From positions 6,695 to 70,694 of the forward strand of contig JANMGQ010000109.1 in assembly GCA_031374735.1 (NCBI GenBank): a stretch of DNA of 64,000 bases, read 5' to 3'. The stretch comes from JABFRJ01 sp031374735. GTDB lineage: Bacteria > Pseudomonadota > Alphaproteobacteria > Rhizobiales > Hyphomicrobiaceae. Position numbers and translations under genes: made by a program. Within the stretch, counting starts at the first letter, position 1, and each line of letters opens with the position of its first letter. The notes beneath the pieces were generated by a model, which had not been told where the DNA came from, did not search any database, and saw only the letters and a program-made list of their open reading frames with translations. Shown piece by piece: positions 26,320-34,977 of the stretch.

Positions 26320-27261
26320 TCACCAGACGTCGAAGCGCAATCCGGTGCGGATTTCGTGATCGAAGCGGTCGCCGATGTTGAGCGTGGAGAAGCCCCCGAG
26401 CGACGGGGCGGCAACGGCAACCTTGCCGCCATGATACATCATGCGATAGCCGAGATCCCAAGTCGTGCGGTCGCCGATCTTGTAGGACAGGCCAGCCATG
26501 GCGGATGCGGCAAGGCCAAAGCCCGCAACGTCTTCCGAGCTTGAAGAGGAGAAGGCGGTCGGGGCGACAAAGCTCGCATCGTTCGTACAGGCGCCGCCGG
26601 TCGACAGGGTGGTGTTGCACCCCCCGACCGATTCCGTCGACGAGCGCGTCACATAGCGCCGGCTGAAGCCAATGCCCGCGCCGATGTAGGGCTTGAAGCG
26701 GCCTTCACGGTTGAGATCATAGTAGGCATTGAGCATGAACGTGTGGTTCTGTGTGATCACATCCTCGGTGCGCGTCATGGCGTACACGTTGGTCTGGCTG
26801 GCGCCAGACGTCAGAGTGCCGGTGAGGCTGCCATTGTACGAGACGACGTCTTTGGCCTTGGCCGGGCGCTGCGGCGAGCGATAGTCGATGCCGAGTTCGG
26901 CGCGCAGCGACGGTGTGATGTAGCGGCCGGCAACGAGGCTCAGCACGTGTGGGCCCTGCAGCTGGCTGTAGCTGTCGATCCAGTGCGACTGGCCAACGAC
27001 CTGATGATCAGCCGCAATCGACATGTTGCCGGTGGAGCTGAAGGTCCAACCCACGCTGCCGCCGACGTAGTATTTAAAGGTTTCTTCGTAGGGCACAGGG
27101 ACCGGCACGGGCACGGCGCCGCCGCGGCCATCTTTCATGCCGCCGGGCATGCCGTTCGAGAGGTCACCGGCGAGTGCGGCGCTGGCGAGCAGCGCGAACG
27201 CCGCGGTGGCCGTCGCAAATTTCAACGTGGTCTTCAGCGTGTGTGTCATTGGATTTTTCAT
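26320..27261 (-). CDS. outer-membrane beta-barrel protein
   Basis: A 313-residue exported protein with the signal peptide MKNPMTHTLKTTLKFATATA and cleavage near ASAALAGD. After it come alternating aromatic/hydrophobic strands typical of 8-stranded porin-like barrels (KYYVGGSVGWTFS, GRFKPYIGAGIGFSRRY, ATWDLGYRMMYHGGKV-like). It ends in a terminal aromatic (LRFDVW). The ATG at 27261 is preceded by GAGGG; an upstream in-frame extension lacks a signal peptide. It resembles Omp25/Omp31-type proteins of Rhizobiales in layout. It is a tandem paralogue of the next gene, sharing a GGMKDG-type segment after the signal. Confidence 0.82.
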   Translation of the reverse strand: MKNPMTHTLKTTLKFATATAAFALLASAALAGDLSNGMPGGMKDGRGGAVPVPVPVPYEETFKYYVGGSVGWTFSSTGNMSIAADHQVVGQSHWIDSYSQLQGPHVLSLVAGRYITPSLRAELGIDYRSPQRPAKAKDVVSYNGSLTGTLTSGASQTNVYAMTRTEDVITQNHTFMLNAYYDLNREGRFKPYIGAGIGFSRRYVTRSSTESVGGCNTTLSTGGACTNDASFVAPTAFSSSSSEDVAGFGLAASAMAGLSYKIGDRTTWDLGYRMMYHGGKVAVAAPSLGGFSTLNIGDRFDHEIRTGLRFDVW

Positions 27262-27497
27262 GGGGCGTCGATCCCTCGAACGTAACAGGAGAATTGGATG
27301 CACCCGCGCGGACGATCCGGCGGCAGCCATCCTCGGGTCCACTTGGACCGCAGGGTTCGAGAATTCCGGTTCGACGCATCCTGGGCGAGACACCTCGCCA
27401 CGCTGACTGACACTGGATCAGGACAAACTGCTGCGATGACATCGCGGGCAGAGACGGAACGTTCGATTGTGAGCGAGGCGGCGATACGTGTTTCAGT

Positions 27498-27610
27498 CCA
27501 TCCGGGCGCGTTGCCGCGTCCGGATGGTGGGTCTCACTCGAGGCTTTCGCCCCGAATTCGGTCTTGGTGGCGCGTTCCGACTCCGCTGCGCGGAGCCGGT
27601 CGGAACGCGC
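27498..27610. terminator. two stem-loops downstream of an OMP gene
   Basis: Read on the minus strand after the stop of the OMP gene at 27622, there are two strong dyads. The first has 11-base arms GCGCGTTCCGA/TCGGAACGCGC (27570-27580 and 27600-27610) plus an inner CTCCG/CGGAG. The second has 13-base arms at 27498-27510 and 27515-27527 (CCATCCGG core). Neither has a T run, so they may be Rho-assisted terminators or RNA-stability hairpins separating the two OMP genes. The rest of the 360-bp gap 27262-27621 holds no gene I can support. Confidence 0.5.
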
Positions 27611-27621
27611 GACGTGGTTTT

Positions 27622-28443
27622 TTACTTGATGTCCCAGCGCAGGCCGACGCGGAACTCGTGCGCGTAGAGATCGTGCACGATCGGGTCGGCAGCGGTGCCA
27701 CTGGTGGACACGCCCGTTGCAATAACGGTTGAGGTTGTCTTGATGTCGCCCGTGTGTGCGCCGCCCATGTACAGAAAGCGATAGCCGGCATCGAGATGCA
27801 GGCGGTCATGCAAGCGAGCCGAGAAGCCCGCCATCAAAGCGCCAGCGGCATTGGTCTGCGTTGCGCCTTCAAAGCTGGCTTCGCAGGTTGCGACCGTTGC
27901 GACGAAGCAAGGATCCGTCGCATGGGCGACGACGTTGACCTTGCCAGCCTTGGTGGTGTTGCGGGCAAAGCCGAGACCGACGCCGATGTACGGCGTGAAG
28001 TGCGTGCGCGTGTCGAAATCGTAGTAGAGGTTGGCGAGGGCGACCAGGTTGTGGACGCCGAACTGGCGTTCACCCATCACGGTTGCCTTGTCGTCGCCGA
28101 CGGTGCCGTGAATGTTCGCGCCACGGCGCCAATCCACCGTGATGTCGCCACGGACGCTCTTCGAGAAGTAGTGGCCGATGCCGAAGCCGAACGCGCTGGT
28201 GTTGGCGATCGAGGTCATCGACAGGTCATAGTTCGGCGGCTCGGTGACAGCGCCAAGGCCCTGCCAGGCGTGGCTGTAGTCGCCGCGCAGATACCAGCGC
28301 GCACCGACGTTATCGACCATCTGAGGCACGTAGCCGTCCTTGATGCTGCCGCCCTTCATGCCGCCGAGATCGGCAGCCGATGCACTGGCGGAGCCGAGCA
28401 GGAGTGCTGCAAGACCAGCCAGAATGAGACCACGATTGGTCAT
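27622..28443 (-). CDS. outer-membrane beta-barrel protein
   Basis: A 273-residue exported protein with the signal peptide MTNRGLILAGLAALLLGSAS ending near ASAADL. A barrel of alternating strands follows (ANLYYDFDTRTHFTPYIGVG, RLHLDAGYRFLYMGGAHTG) with a terminal EFRVGLRWDIK. It is paralogous in layout to the gene at 26320 and shares a GGMKGG/KDG segment just after the signal. It faces the RND adaptor gene divergently. The segment 28444-28766 between them holds a leader hairpin and presumably both promoters. Confidence 0.82.
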   Translation of the reverse strand: MTNRGLILAGLAALLLGSASASAADLGGMKGGSIKDGYVPQMVDNVGARWYLRGDYSHAWQGLGAVTEPPNYDLSMTSIANTSAFGFGIGHYFSKSVRGDITVDWRRGANIHGTVGDDKATVMGERQFGVHNLVALANLYYDFDTRTHFTPYIGVGLGFARNTTKAGKVNVVAHATDPCFVATVATCEASFEGATQTNAAGALMAGFSARLHDRLHLDAGYRFLYMGGAHTGDIKTTSTVIATGVSTSGTAADPIVHDLYAHEFRVGLRWDIK

Positions 28444-28489
28444 GCTAAATTCCCCTTCAGGTTTACGACACAGGTTCTACGCTGGTAAG

Positions 28490-28536
28490 CGATGGGCATT
28501 GCGGCCCGGCCTACGCGAGCGGCCCGTTGCCCATCG
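28490..28536 (-). promoter_or_regulatory. leader hairpin upstream of OMP gene
   Basis: Inverted arms CGATGGGCA and TGCCCATCG (28490-28498 and 28528-28536) enclose a GC-rich loop that can pair further. It begins 46 bases upstream of the OMP start at 28443. In that transcript it would be a 5' leader stem, as often seen protecting OMP mRNAs. It could equally be a terminator for the opposite direction. It is the only clear structure in 28444-28766. Confidence 0.4.
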
Positions 28537-28766
28537 GATCGGGCTGTTCAGGGTTCGCTCTTAAAGGGCATGCTCGCCAAAATTGGTTGAAAGACCTTTA
28601 ATGCGTGCATCTTTCTGGGAATGCGCAGGCACTTTTGCCGCCATTGTTTCGGCCGCTGGCGCCCAAGGAATGAACAGAGTGTGACTTTCACGCGCCTTGT
28701 GTTGTGCTAAAGACGAGTGTCCACTGGGGAGTGGGTTGTGGGCGGCGTGGGAAAGGACTTGGTTCT

Positions 28767-30116
28767 ATGCCAATGATGTCACGTGTTGTTTTGGCAACGA
28801 GTCTTGTTGCAGTTGCCGCTGTTGCGCTCGCAACCGGCCTTCAGATTGGTGTAACGACGGCACAGCAGCCTGCCGGAGCATCAACCGCGGTGCCGCCAGC
28901 CCCCCAACAGGGCACCCAGCCTAGCCCTGCGACTGCATCACCCGCCGCACCGCAAGCCAACACCGCTGCCCCCAAAGGCCCGCCAGCCCCAGGTGGCGCA
29001 GGCGGCCCACCTCCGGCGCCCGCCGTAACAATTTCACTGCCGGTTCAGCGCAAAGTCATCGAATGGGACGAATACACAGGTCGGTTCGATGCCGTCGCGT
29101 CCGTCGATATCCGGGCGCGCGTTTCGGGCTTCCTCAACGAGGTGCACTTCCAGGACGGCCAAATCGTCAACAAGGGCGATCTGCTCTACAGCATCGATCC
29201 AAGACCCTTCGAGGCGGCGCTTGCCCAGGCCAAAGCGGAACTCGCGCAAGCCAACACCAAGGTCGAAAACTCGTCGCTCGATGTAGAGCGGGGCCGCCCG
29301 CTGGTCGACCGCAAGATCATGTCGGAAAAGAACTTCGACGATCGCGCCAACGCGCTGCGCGATGCCCAGGCACTGATAAAAGTGGCGGATGCGAAGGTCA
29401 AAACCGCAGAACTTGATTTGTTTTTCACAAAAATCACGGCGCCCGTGGCTGGTCGCACGTCCCGCTCGGCGATGGTTGCCGGCGGCTGGGTCTCAGCCGG
29501 TGCTGCTGCCAACGCCACCTTGTTGACGTCAATCGTCACAGAAAACCCCATCCATCTGTATTTCGACATCTCGGAAAACAACTGGATCAAGTATCGCCGT
29601 ATGATCGAAAAGGGCCAGAAATCCGGCGCCGCTCAGGTCGGCACAGACGTTCAGTTGGCGCTCCCCGATGAGCCCGGCTTCCCGCACAAGGCCAAGGTCG
29701 ATTTCATCGACAACCGGCTGGATCAGGCCACCGGCACGATGCGCGCGCGCGCGCTTGTCGAAAACGGCAAGGCGTCGTTCTCGGCCGGCATGTTCGCACG
29801 CGTCCGCGTACAAGGCTCAGAGGACTATCCGGCGATCCTGCTGCCCGACGAGGCCATCGGTACGGACCAGACCAACAAGTTCGTCTTTACCGTCGCTGAA
29901 GACGGCACTGTCGGCCGCAAGCCTATCACGCTTGGCCCTGTGGTGGACGGCTTGCGTGTGATCCGCGCCGGCATCGCGGCCACCGACTGGGTGATCACCA
30001 AGGGCGTCCAGCGGGCACGTCCCGGCGGCAAAGTCACGCCGAAGAAAGAGGAGATCCGCGTTGGCGCCGCGCCGGGCGGACCACCAGCCGGCGCGCCACC
30101 GGTGAAAACGCAGTGA
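28767..30116 (+). CDS. RND efflux periplasmic adaptor subunit (MexE/AcrA type)
   Basis: A 449-residue membrane-fusion protein linking an inner-membrane RND pump to an outer-membrane channel. It has an uncleaved or cleaved N-terminal hydrophobic segment (about 5-30), a Pro/Ala/Gly-rich linker (30-85) and a lipoyl half-motif (VDIRARVSGFLNEVHFQDGQ with KGDLLYSIDP). A helical hairpin follows, then the second lipoyl half (FTKITAPVAGRTSRS) and beta-barrel domains. There is no lipobox Cys. The ATG at 28767 has AAAGGA nine bases upstream. Its pump gene starts 832 bp downstream, with a toxin-antitoxin cassette on the other strand between them. Confidence 0.93.
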   Translation: MPMMSRVVLATSLVAVAAVALATGLQIGVTTAQQPAGASTAVPPAPQQGTQPSPATASPAAPQANTAAPKGPPAPGGAGGPPPAPAVTISLPVQRKVIEWDEYTGRFDAVASVDIRARVSGFLNEVHFQDGQIVNKGDLLYSIDPRPFEAALAQAKAELAQANTKVENSSLDVERGRPLVDRKIMSEKNFDDRANALRDAQALIKVADAKVKTAELDLFFTKITAPVAGRTSRSAMVAGGWVSAGAAANATLLTSIVTENPIHLYFDISENNWIKYRRMIEKGQKSGAAQVGTDVQLALPDEPGFPHKAKVDFIDNRLDQATGTMRARALVENGKASFSAGMFARVRVQGSEDYPAILLPDEAIGTDQTNKFVFTVAEDGTVGRKPITLGPVVDGLRVIRAGIAATDWVITKGVQRARPGGKVTPKKEEIRVGAAPGGPPAGAPPVKTQ

Positions 30117-30139
30117 TGTCAGCGGCGACGGCGCGGCTT

Positions 30140-30424
30140 TCACGTCGGATCGCGCCGCGTGTTGAAAACGCCTATGATGCGTGCGCGAGTGCCTTCCGGA
30201 TGCTCTACAAGTCGATAAATCACGAGAAACGGCGCCCTGGTCACGACAGCTTCGTACCAGTTATGTTTGTGTACGAAGCGCGCGCCGTGCGGAGACAGAG
30301 CGATGGTCCGTTCTGCGCGCCGTATCGAACGTATGATTGTTTCCTGGCCCTTGGGGCTCGAAGCACGACCAAGAACTCTGTCAAGGTCAAGCAGTCCCAT
30401 GATGGACCACTCGATCTTGATCAT
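30140..30424 (-). CDS. RelE/ParE-family toxin
   Basis: A 94-residue protein with the ParE/RelE fold signature: an N-terminal IEWS...LLDLDRVL helix start, RSIRRAERTIALSPHGARF, and the C-terminal strands YEAVVTRAPFLVIYRLVE followed by IIGVFNTRRDP. ParE-type members poison gyrase and RelE-type members cleave mRNA; which applies cannot be told here. Its ATG overlaps the stop of the upstream antitoxin-like gene by four bases (ATGA), the usual toxin-antitoxin order. It is antisense to the presumed adaptor-pump transcript and ends 23 bp from the adaptor stop. Confidence 0.8.
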   Translation of the reverse strand: MIKIEWSIMGLLDLDRVLGRASSPKGQETIIRSIRRAERTIALSPHGARFVHKHNWYEAVVTRAPFLVIYRLVEHPEGTRARIIGVFNTRRDPT

Positions 30425-30669
30425 TTCTTGATCCCGTACTTTGCAAAGACGGCGTCGACTTCCTCTTGGGTGGCAATATCTTGCGGCTCGGCTAGCCGAC
30501 GTTCAAGTTCCTCGATCTGTTCCGGCGAGAGAAGCGATTCAGTGTCCTGGAAGCGCTGTTCCATGATGGCCAGTATGTCGTCGCGGTCACTGCCGTTCAG
30601 AGAACGCAATAAGTCTTCGATGCGCCGGAAGCGAATATCAACGTCGTCCACACCAGCCTCCACCGGCAA
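30421..30669 (-). CDS. antitoxin-like partner of the RelE/ParE toxin
   Basis: An 82-residue acidic, mostly helical protein ending SLLSPEQIEELERRLAEP followed by an EEVDAVFAKYG tail, a form common in ParE-partner antitoxins whose C-terminus wraps the toxin. No confident DNA-binding motif is seen; the N-terminal RFRRIEDLLRSLNG segment could dimerise. It overlaps the toxin gene by four bases and precedes it, supporting translational coupling. A small gene upstream (30691-30876) shows a related N-terminal pattern, hinting at duplication. Confidence 0.72.
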   Translation of the reverse strand: MPVEAGVDDVDIRFRRIEDLLRSLNGSDRDDILAIMEQRFQDTESLLSPEQIEELERRLAEPQDIATQEEVDAVFAKYGIKK

Positions 30670-30690
30670 TGCCTCGCCCGCCCAAACGAA

Positions 30691-30876
30691 TCAACGTCCT
30701 GGGCGCGGCGTTGTCCGTGTTGACGACGTCGAACCCGTGCGCTTGCGTCTAGCCACCTCGGCGACCCGCTCCGCCACTTCCGACTCGAACCAGCCGAGTA
30801 CGTCCTCTCGCGTGCGCTCATCCAATGTACGGACTGCGTCCTTGATCCGAGCGAGACGTGCTTCAATCGTATCCAT
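30691..30876 (-). CDS. small protein, possible antitoxin paralogue
   Basis: A 61-residue protein beginning MDTIEARLARIKDAVRTLDE. Its pattern RIxDxxRxLxxxxRxDxLxxxE can be aligned by eye with residues 14-40 of the adjacent antitoxin-like protein (RRIEDLLRSL..SDRDDIL). After about 45 residues it turns into a low-complexity Arg/Ser/Thr tail, which may mean a truncated copy. The start codon is 72 bp from the RND pump ATG on the other strand. It lies 21 bp upstream of the antitoxin gene and may be the first gene of the cassette or a decayed duplicate. Confidence 0.45.
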   Translation of the reverse strand: MDTIEARLARIKDAVRTLDERTREDVLGWFESEVAERVAEVARRKRTGSTSSTRTTPRPGR

Positions 30877-30948
30877 GGCGAGCACGCTACCAGATGCACT
30901 GCCGCCCTCCAAGATCCCGGCTCTCTCGTCTCCGGCCACAGGTGACCT

Positions 30949-33900
30949 ATGAACCTCAGCCATTTCTTCATCTACCGGCCGATCTTTGCCGCGGTGATTT
31001 CGCTGTTCGTCACCATCATCGGTGGCATCGCCTATCAGGGGCTGGCGGTGAACCAGCTGCCCGAGATCATTCCGCCCACCATCGTCGTCTCGACGAGCTA
31101 CCCGGGTGCCTCAGCACAAACCGTGGCTGACACAGTCGCCGCCCCCATTGAGCAGGAGATCAACGGCGTCGAGGGCATGATCTACATGTACTCGCAGTCG
31201 ACCAACGACGGCAGCGTGCAGGTGGTCGTGACCTTCGAACTTGGCGTCGATGTCGACCGTGCCCAGGTGCTGGTGCAGAACCGTGCGACCGCCGCCGAAC
31301 GCCGCTTGCCGGACGAGGTGCGCCGCAACGGCATTTCGGTGCGCAAGCGCAACCCGGATCAGCTGCTCAACATCCATTTGCTGTCGCCGGACAAAACCTA
31401 CGACCAAGTCTATATCTCGAACTACGGCCTGCTGAATGTGCGTGACAAGCTGATGCGCATGGACGGCGTTGGCGATGTCGCCATGTTCGGCGCACGTGAA
31501 TACTCGATGCGCATCTGGCTCGATCCCGAGCGTCTCGCCATGCGCAACCTGACGGCCGAAGAAGTGCTCGTTGCGCTACGCAACCAGAACGTCCAGGTCG
31601 CCGGTGGTGCGGTGGGTGAGCCCCCATCCGAGCAGCAGCGTGCGTTCCAGGTGCAGCTGCAGCTGCGCGGGCGCCTGCGCCAGCCGGAAGAGTTCAACGA
31701 AATCGTGGTCAAGATCGGTGCGGACAATCGCGTCGTGCGTTTGAAGGACGTCGGCCGGGTCGAACTGGGCGCCTTGAGCTACTCGGCAAACGGCTATGCC
31801 GATCGCAACCCGGCAACTGTGCTCGTCGTGTTCCAGCAGACCGGGTCGAACGCGGTCACCGCGACGGCGAGCGTGAAGGCCGCCATGGCCGAGATGGCCA
31901 AATCCTTCCCGCCTGGGCTCGAATACCGCATCACCTATAATCCGACCGAATTTATCGAAGTCTCGATCAAAGAGTTGTACAAGTCGATCATCGAAGCCGT
32001 CGCGCTGGTCGTGATCGTTGTGCTGCTGTTCCTGCAGACCTGGCGGGCAACCATCATCCCTGTGGTCGCCATACCAATCTCGCTGATCGGCACCTTCGCA
32101 GTTATGCAAGCCTTTGGGTTCTCGCTCAATATGCTCACCTTGTTCGGCCTTGTGCTCGCGGTGGGCATCGTGGTCGATGACGCCATTGTCGTGGTCGAGA
32201 ATGTGGAGCGCAAACTCGCAGAGGGGCTGACGCCCATAGAGGCCGCGAAGGTGTCGATGGACGAAGTCGGCGCGGCGCTGATCGCCATCGCGCTGGTGCT
32301 GTCAGCCGTGTTCATCCCGACGGCGTTCGTGTCGGGCATCACCGGGCAGTTCTACAAGCAGTTCGCGATCACCGTTGCGACCGCGACGATCCTATCGATG
32401 TTCGTGTCGCTGACGCTGTCGCCGGCGCTTGCGGCACTTTTGTTGAGGCCACACGCAAAGCACCGGAAGATGAACCTGATCGGCATTCTCATGTGGCCGA
32501 TCCACACCTTCTTCCGCGCCTTCAACTGGGTCTTCGGGCTCATGGAGCGCGGCTATGGTGGGCTCGTGCGTGGCCTCGCCTTTGTCTGGCCGCTGATGCT
32601 CGTCGCCTATGCCGGGTTGATCTACTTCGCCTATTGGTTCATCCCGCAAATCCCGACCGGTTTCATCCCGAACATGGACCGCGGCATTGCGATTGTGTCG
32701 ATGCAGCTGCCATCAGGGGCCTCGCTCGCGCGCACGGATGAGGTGATCAAACGCGCCAACGATATCATCCTGGCGACACCCGGCATCAAGTACACCAACG
32801 GTTTCTCCGGCCGGAACGGCGCGACCTTCACCAACTCGTCGTACTTCGGCTCGTTCTTCGTCATCCTCAAAGATTTCGAGGACCGCAAAGGCCCTGGCAT
32901 GGACGTTCAATCCATTGCCCAGCAGTTGCGCCAGCAGCTCGGTGCGATCCAGGAGGCAACGGCGCAGGTGTTCGTGCCGCCGCCCGTGCGCGGCCTCGGC
33001 TCCGCCGCCGGATTCTCGATGCGTCTCCAGGACACACTCGGCATTCCGCCGAATGACCTGGCAGCCATTGCCCAGGATCTGATCCAGGCGACGCAGCGCC
33101 ACCCACAAATGCAGAACGCGTTCACGACCTTCGCCGCCGGCACGCCGCAGACATTCGTCGACGTCGACCGCGACAAGGCGCAAATGTTGAAAGTGCCGAT
33201 CGACCGCATCTTTGAGGCGCTCCGCGTCTACATGGGCTCGGCCTATGTCAACGACTTCAACATGTTCGGCCGCACCTATCGCGTCACGGCGCAGGCCGAC
33301 GGCGAGTTCCGCATGGACGGCGAGAACATCAACAAGATCCGCGTGCGCAACATCGACGGCGCCATGGTGCCGCTTGGCTCAGTCGTGCGCTTCAAGGAGT
33401 CTGCCGGCCCCGATCGCGTGCCGCGCTACAACCTGTTCCCAACGGTCGAGATCAACGGCTCGGCGAAACCCGGCGTGTCCTCGGGCGAGGCGTTGCGCAT
33501 CATGGAAGAGATCGCCGCCCAGGTGCTGCCGCAGGGCATCGTCTACGAATGGACGGACCTGTCGTTCCAGGAAAAGAAAGTCGGCCGCACGGGCTATCTG
33601 ATCTTCGTGCTGTCGGTGCTGTTCGTGTTCCTTGCGCTTGCCGCGCAGTACGAAAGCTGGACACTGCCGCTGGCCATCATGCTGATTGTGCCCATGTGCC
33701 TGCTGTCAGCGGCATTCGGCGTGTGGATACACGGCCGGGACATCAACATCCTGACGCAGATCGGGTTCGTCGTGTTGATCGGGTTGGCGGCGAAGAACGC
33801 CATTCTCATCGTCGAGTTCGCCAAGCAAAAGGAAGAAGAGGGCAAAGGCATCGTGGACGCCGCGGTCGAGGCGTCGTCGCAGCGCCTGCGACCGATCTTG

Positions 33901-34170
33901 ATGACGTCGCTCGCCTTCACGCTCGGCGTCATTCCGCTCTACATCGCGACCGGCGCCGGCGCGGAGCTTCGCGTCGCGCTCGGCACAGCCGTGTTCTGGG
34001 GCATGATCGGCGTCACGGTGTTCGGTCTGCTGTTCACACCGGTGTTCTACGTCGTCGTGCGCAAGCTGTTCGGCCGCAAGAAGACAGCGGCAACGACACC
34101 AAAGGCAGCGCCGCCGAGCCCGCCATCGACTGGAGCAAGCGTCGGCCCGAACATCGTGCCGGCGGAGTGA
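30949..34170 (+). CDS. RND multidrug efflux pump (MexF/AcrB type, HAE1)
   Basis: A 1073-residue proton-driven inner-membrane transporter of the HAE1 class. It has the family opening MNLSHFFIYRPIFAAVISL, two large periplasmic loops (about 35-335 and 565-875) and twelve membrane segments. The acidic TM4 motif GIVVDDAIVVVENVERKL carries the proton-relay aspartates. It forms a tripartite pump with the adaptor encoded at 28767 and a TolC-like channel not found in this window. The separation from the adaptor gene by an antisense cassette implies either a long read-through transcript or its own promoter in 30877-30948. Confidence 0.95.
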   Translation: MNLSHFFIYRPIFAAVISLFVTIIGGIAYQGLAVNQLPEIIPPTIVVSTSYPGASAQTVADTVAAPIEQEINGVEGMIYMYSQSTNDGSVQVVVTFELGVDVDRAQVLVQNRATAAERRLPDEVRRNGISVRKRNPDQLLNIHLLSPDKTYDQVYISNYGLLNVRDKLMRMDGVGDVAMFGAREYSMRIWLDPERLAMRNLTAEEVLVALRNQNVQVAGGAVGEPPSEQQRAFQVQLQLRGRLRQPEEFNEIVVKIGADNRVVRLKDVGRVELGALSYSANGYADRNPATVLVVFQQTGSNAVTATASVKAAMAEMAKSFPPGLEYRITYNPTEFIEVSIKELYKSIIEAVALVVIVVLLFLQTWRATIIPVVAIPISLIGTFAVMQAFGFSLNMLTLFGLVLAVGIVVDDAIVVVENVERKLAEGLTPIEAAKVSMDEVGAALIAIALVLSAVFIPTAFVSGITGQFYKQFAITVATATILSMFVSLTLSPALAALLLRPHAKHRKMNLIGILMWPIHTFFRAFNWVFGLMERGYGGLVRGLAFVWPLMLVAYAGLIYFAYWFIPQIPTGFIPNMDRGIAIVSMQLPSGASLARTDEVIKRANDIILATPGIKYTNGFSGRNGATFTNSSYFGSFFVILKDFEDRKGPGMDVQSIAQQLRQQLGAIQEATAQVFVPPPVRGLGSAAGFSMRLQDTLGIPPNDLAAIAQDLIQATQRHPQMQNAFTTFAAGTPQTFVDVDRDKAQMLKVPIDRIFEALRVYMGSAYVNDFNMFGRTYRVTAQADGEFRMDGENINKIRVRNIDGAMVPLGSVVRFKESAGPDRVPRYNLFPTVEINGSAKPGVSSGEALRIMEEIAAQVLPQGIVYEWTDLSFQEKKVGRTGYLIFVLSVLFVFLALAAQYESWTLPLAIMLIVPMCLLSAAFGVWIHGRDINILTQIGFVVLIGLAAKNAILIVEFAKQKEEEGKGIVDAAVEASSQRLRPILMTSLAFTLGVIPLYIATGAGAELRVALGTAVFWGMIGVTVFGLLFTPVFYVVVRKLFGRKKTAATTPKAAPPSPPSTGASVGPNIVPAE

Positions 34171-34292
34171 ACGTCAAGTCAAAGTGCCGAGAAGCAATTG
34201 CACTCGCGTCAGCCCGCCGCACACGGCTGAGCCCACTGGTCCGCACGGGCCAGCATGGGCTATGAGGGCGTCAAATCACTCGCGGGGACGCC

Positions 34293-34964
34293 ATGACCGA
34301 TGTCAGCTTGCAGCGCCTGAACATGGTCGAAAGCCAGGTGCGGCCGAGCGATGTCACCGATCGTCGCATCATTCGCGCCATGGGGCAGGTTCCGCGCGAG
34401 ATGTTCGTACCAGAATACTTGAGGACGGTCGCCTATATGGATGAGGCTGTGCCGCTCAAGACCGATGCTGCAGGACGTCCGACCCGTGAACTGATCCCGG
34501 CACGCTGTCTGGCCAAGCTGCTGCAGGCAGCAGATCTATCGGCCAATGCGGCGGTCTTGGATGTGGGTTGCGGAACGGGGTATGCGACGGCGATTCTGGC
34601 CAGGATCGTGCGGCGCGTGGCAGCCGTCGAGCCCGACGCGGCTCTGGCAGAGACGGCACGACAAACGCTTGCCGCGCAGGGCGTGACGAACGCCGTTGTC
34701 ACACATGGTCCGATCACCGGCGGCAACGCGCAGGAGAGCCCGTTCGATGTCATCCTGCTTGGCGGCGCGGTGCCTGAGATCCCGCGTGCCCTGCTGGACC
34801 AATTGAAGGACGGCGGCAGGCTGATCGCCATCATCACCCATGGGCGGTCCGGCAAGGCAACTGTTTGCACGCGTTCGGGCATGACCTTTGATACCCGCGA
34901 AGTGTTTGACGCCTATGCCATGCCGCTGCCCGGCCTCGCGAAGAAAGTTGCATTCGCGCTCTAG
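34293..34964 (+). CDS. protein-L-isoaspartate O-methyltransferase family protein
   Basis: A 223-residue cytosolic SAM-dependent methyltransferase of the Pcm family, which starts repair of isoaspartyl damage in proteins. Visible motifs are the N-terminal MVESQVRPSDVTDRRIIRAM and VPREMFVPEYLRTVAYMD, the SAM-binding VLDVGCGTGYATAILARI, and FDVILLGGAVPEIP. The alphaproteobacterial branch often sits just upstream of a tolC-like gene. Here it follows an RND pump, but no tolC follows. The start has a GGGG-rich ribosome site. It may be read with the pump gene 122 bp upstream. Confidence 0.88.
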   Translation: MTDVSLQRLNMVESQVRPSDVTDRRIIRAMGQVPREMFVPEYLRTVAYMDEAVPLKTDAAGRPTRELIPARCLAKLLQAADLSANAAVLDVGCGTGYATAILARIVRRVAAVEPDAALAETARQTLAAQGVTNAVVTHGPITGGNAQESPFDVILLGGAVPEIPRALLDQLKDGGRLIAIITHGRSGKATVCTRSGMTFDTREVFDAYAMPLPGLAKKVAFAL

Positions 34965-34977
34965 GGATATCCGCGAC

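Noticed and set aside
28444..28766. TetR-type regulator gene for the RND pump
   Set aside because: No protein-like frame exists in this gap; regulation must come from elsewhere.
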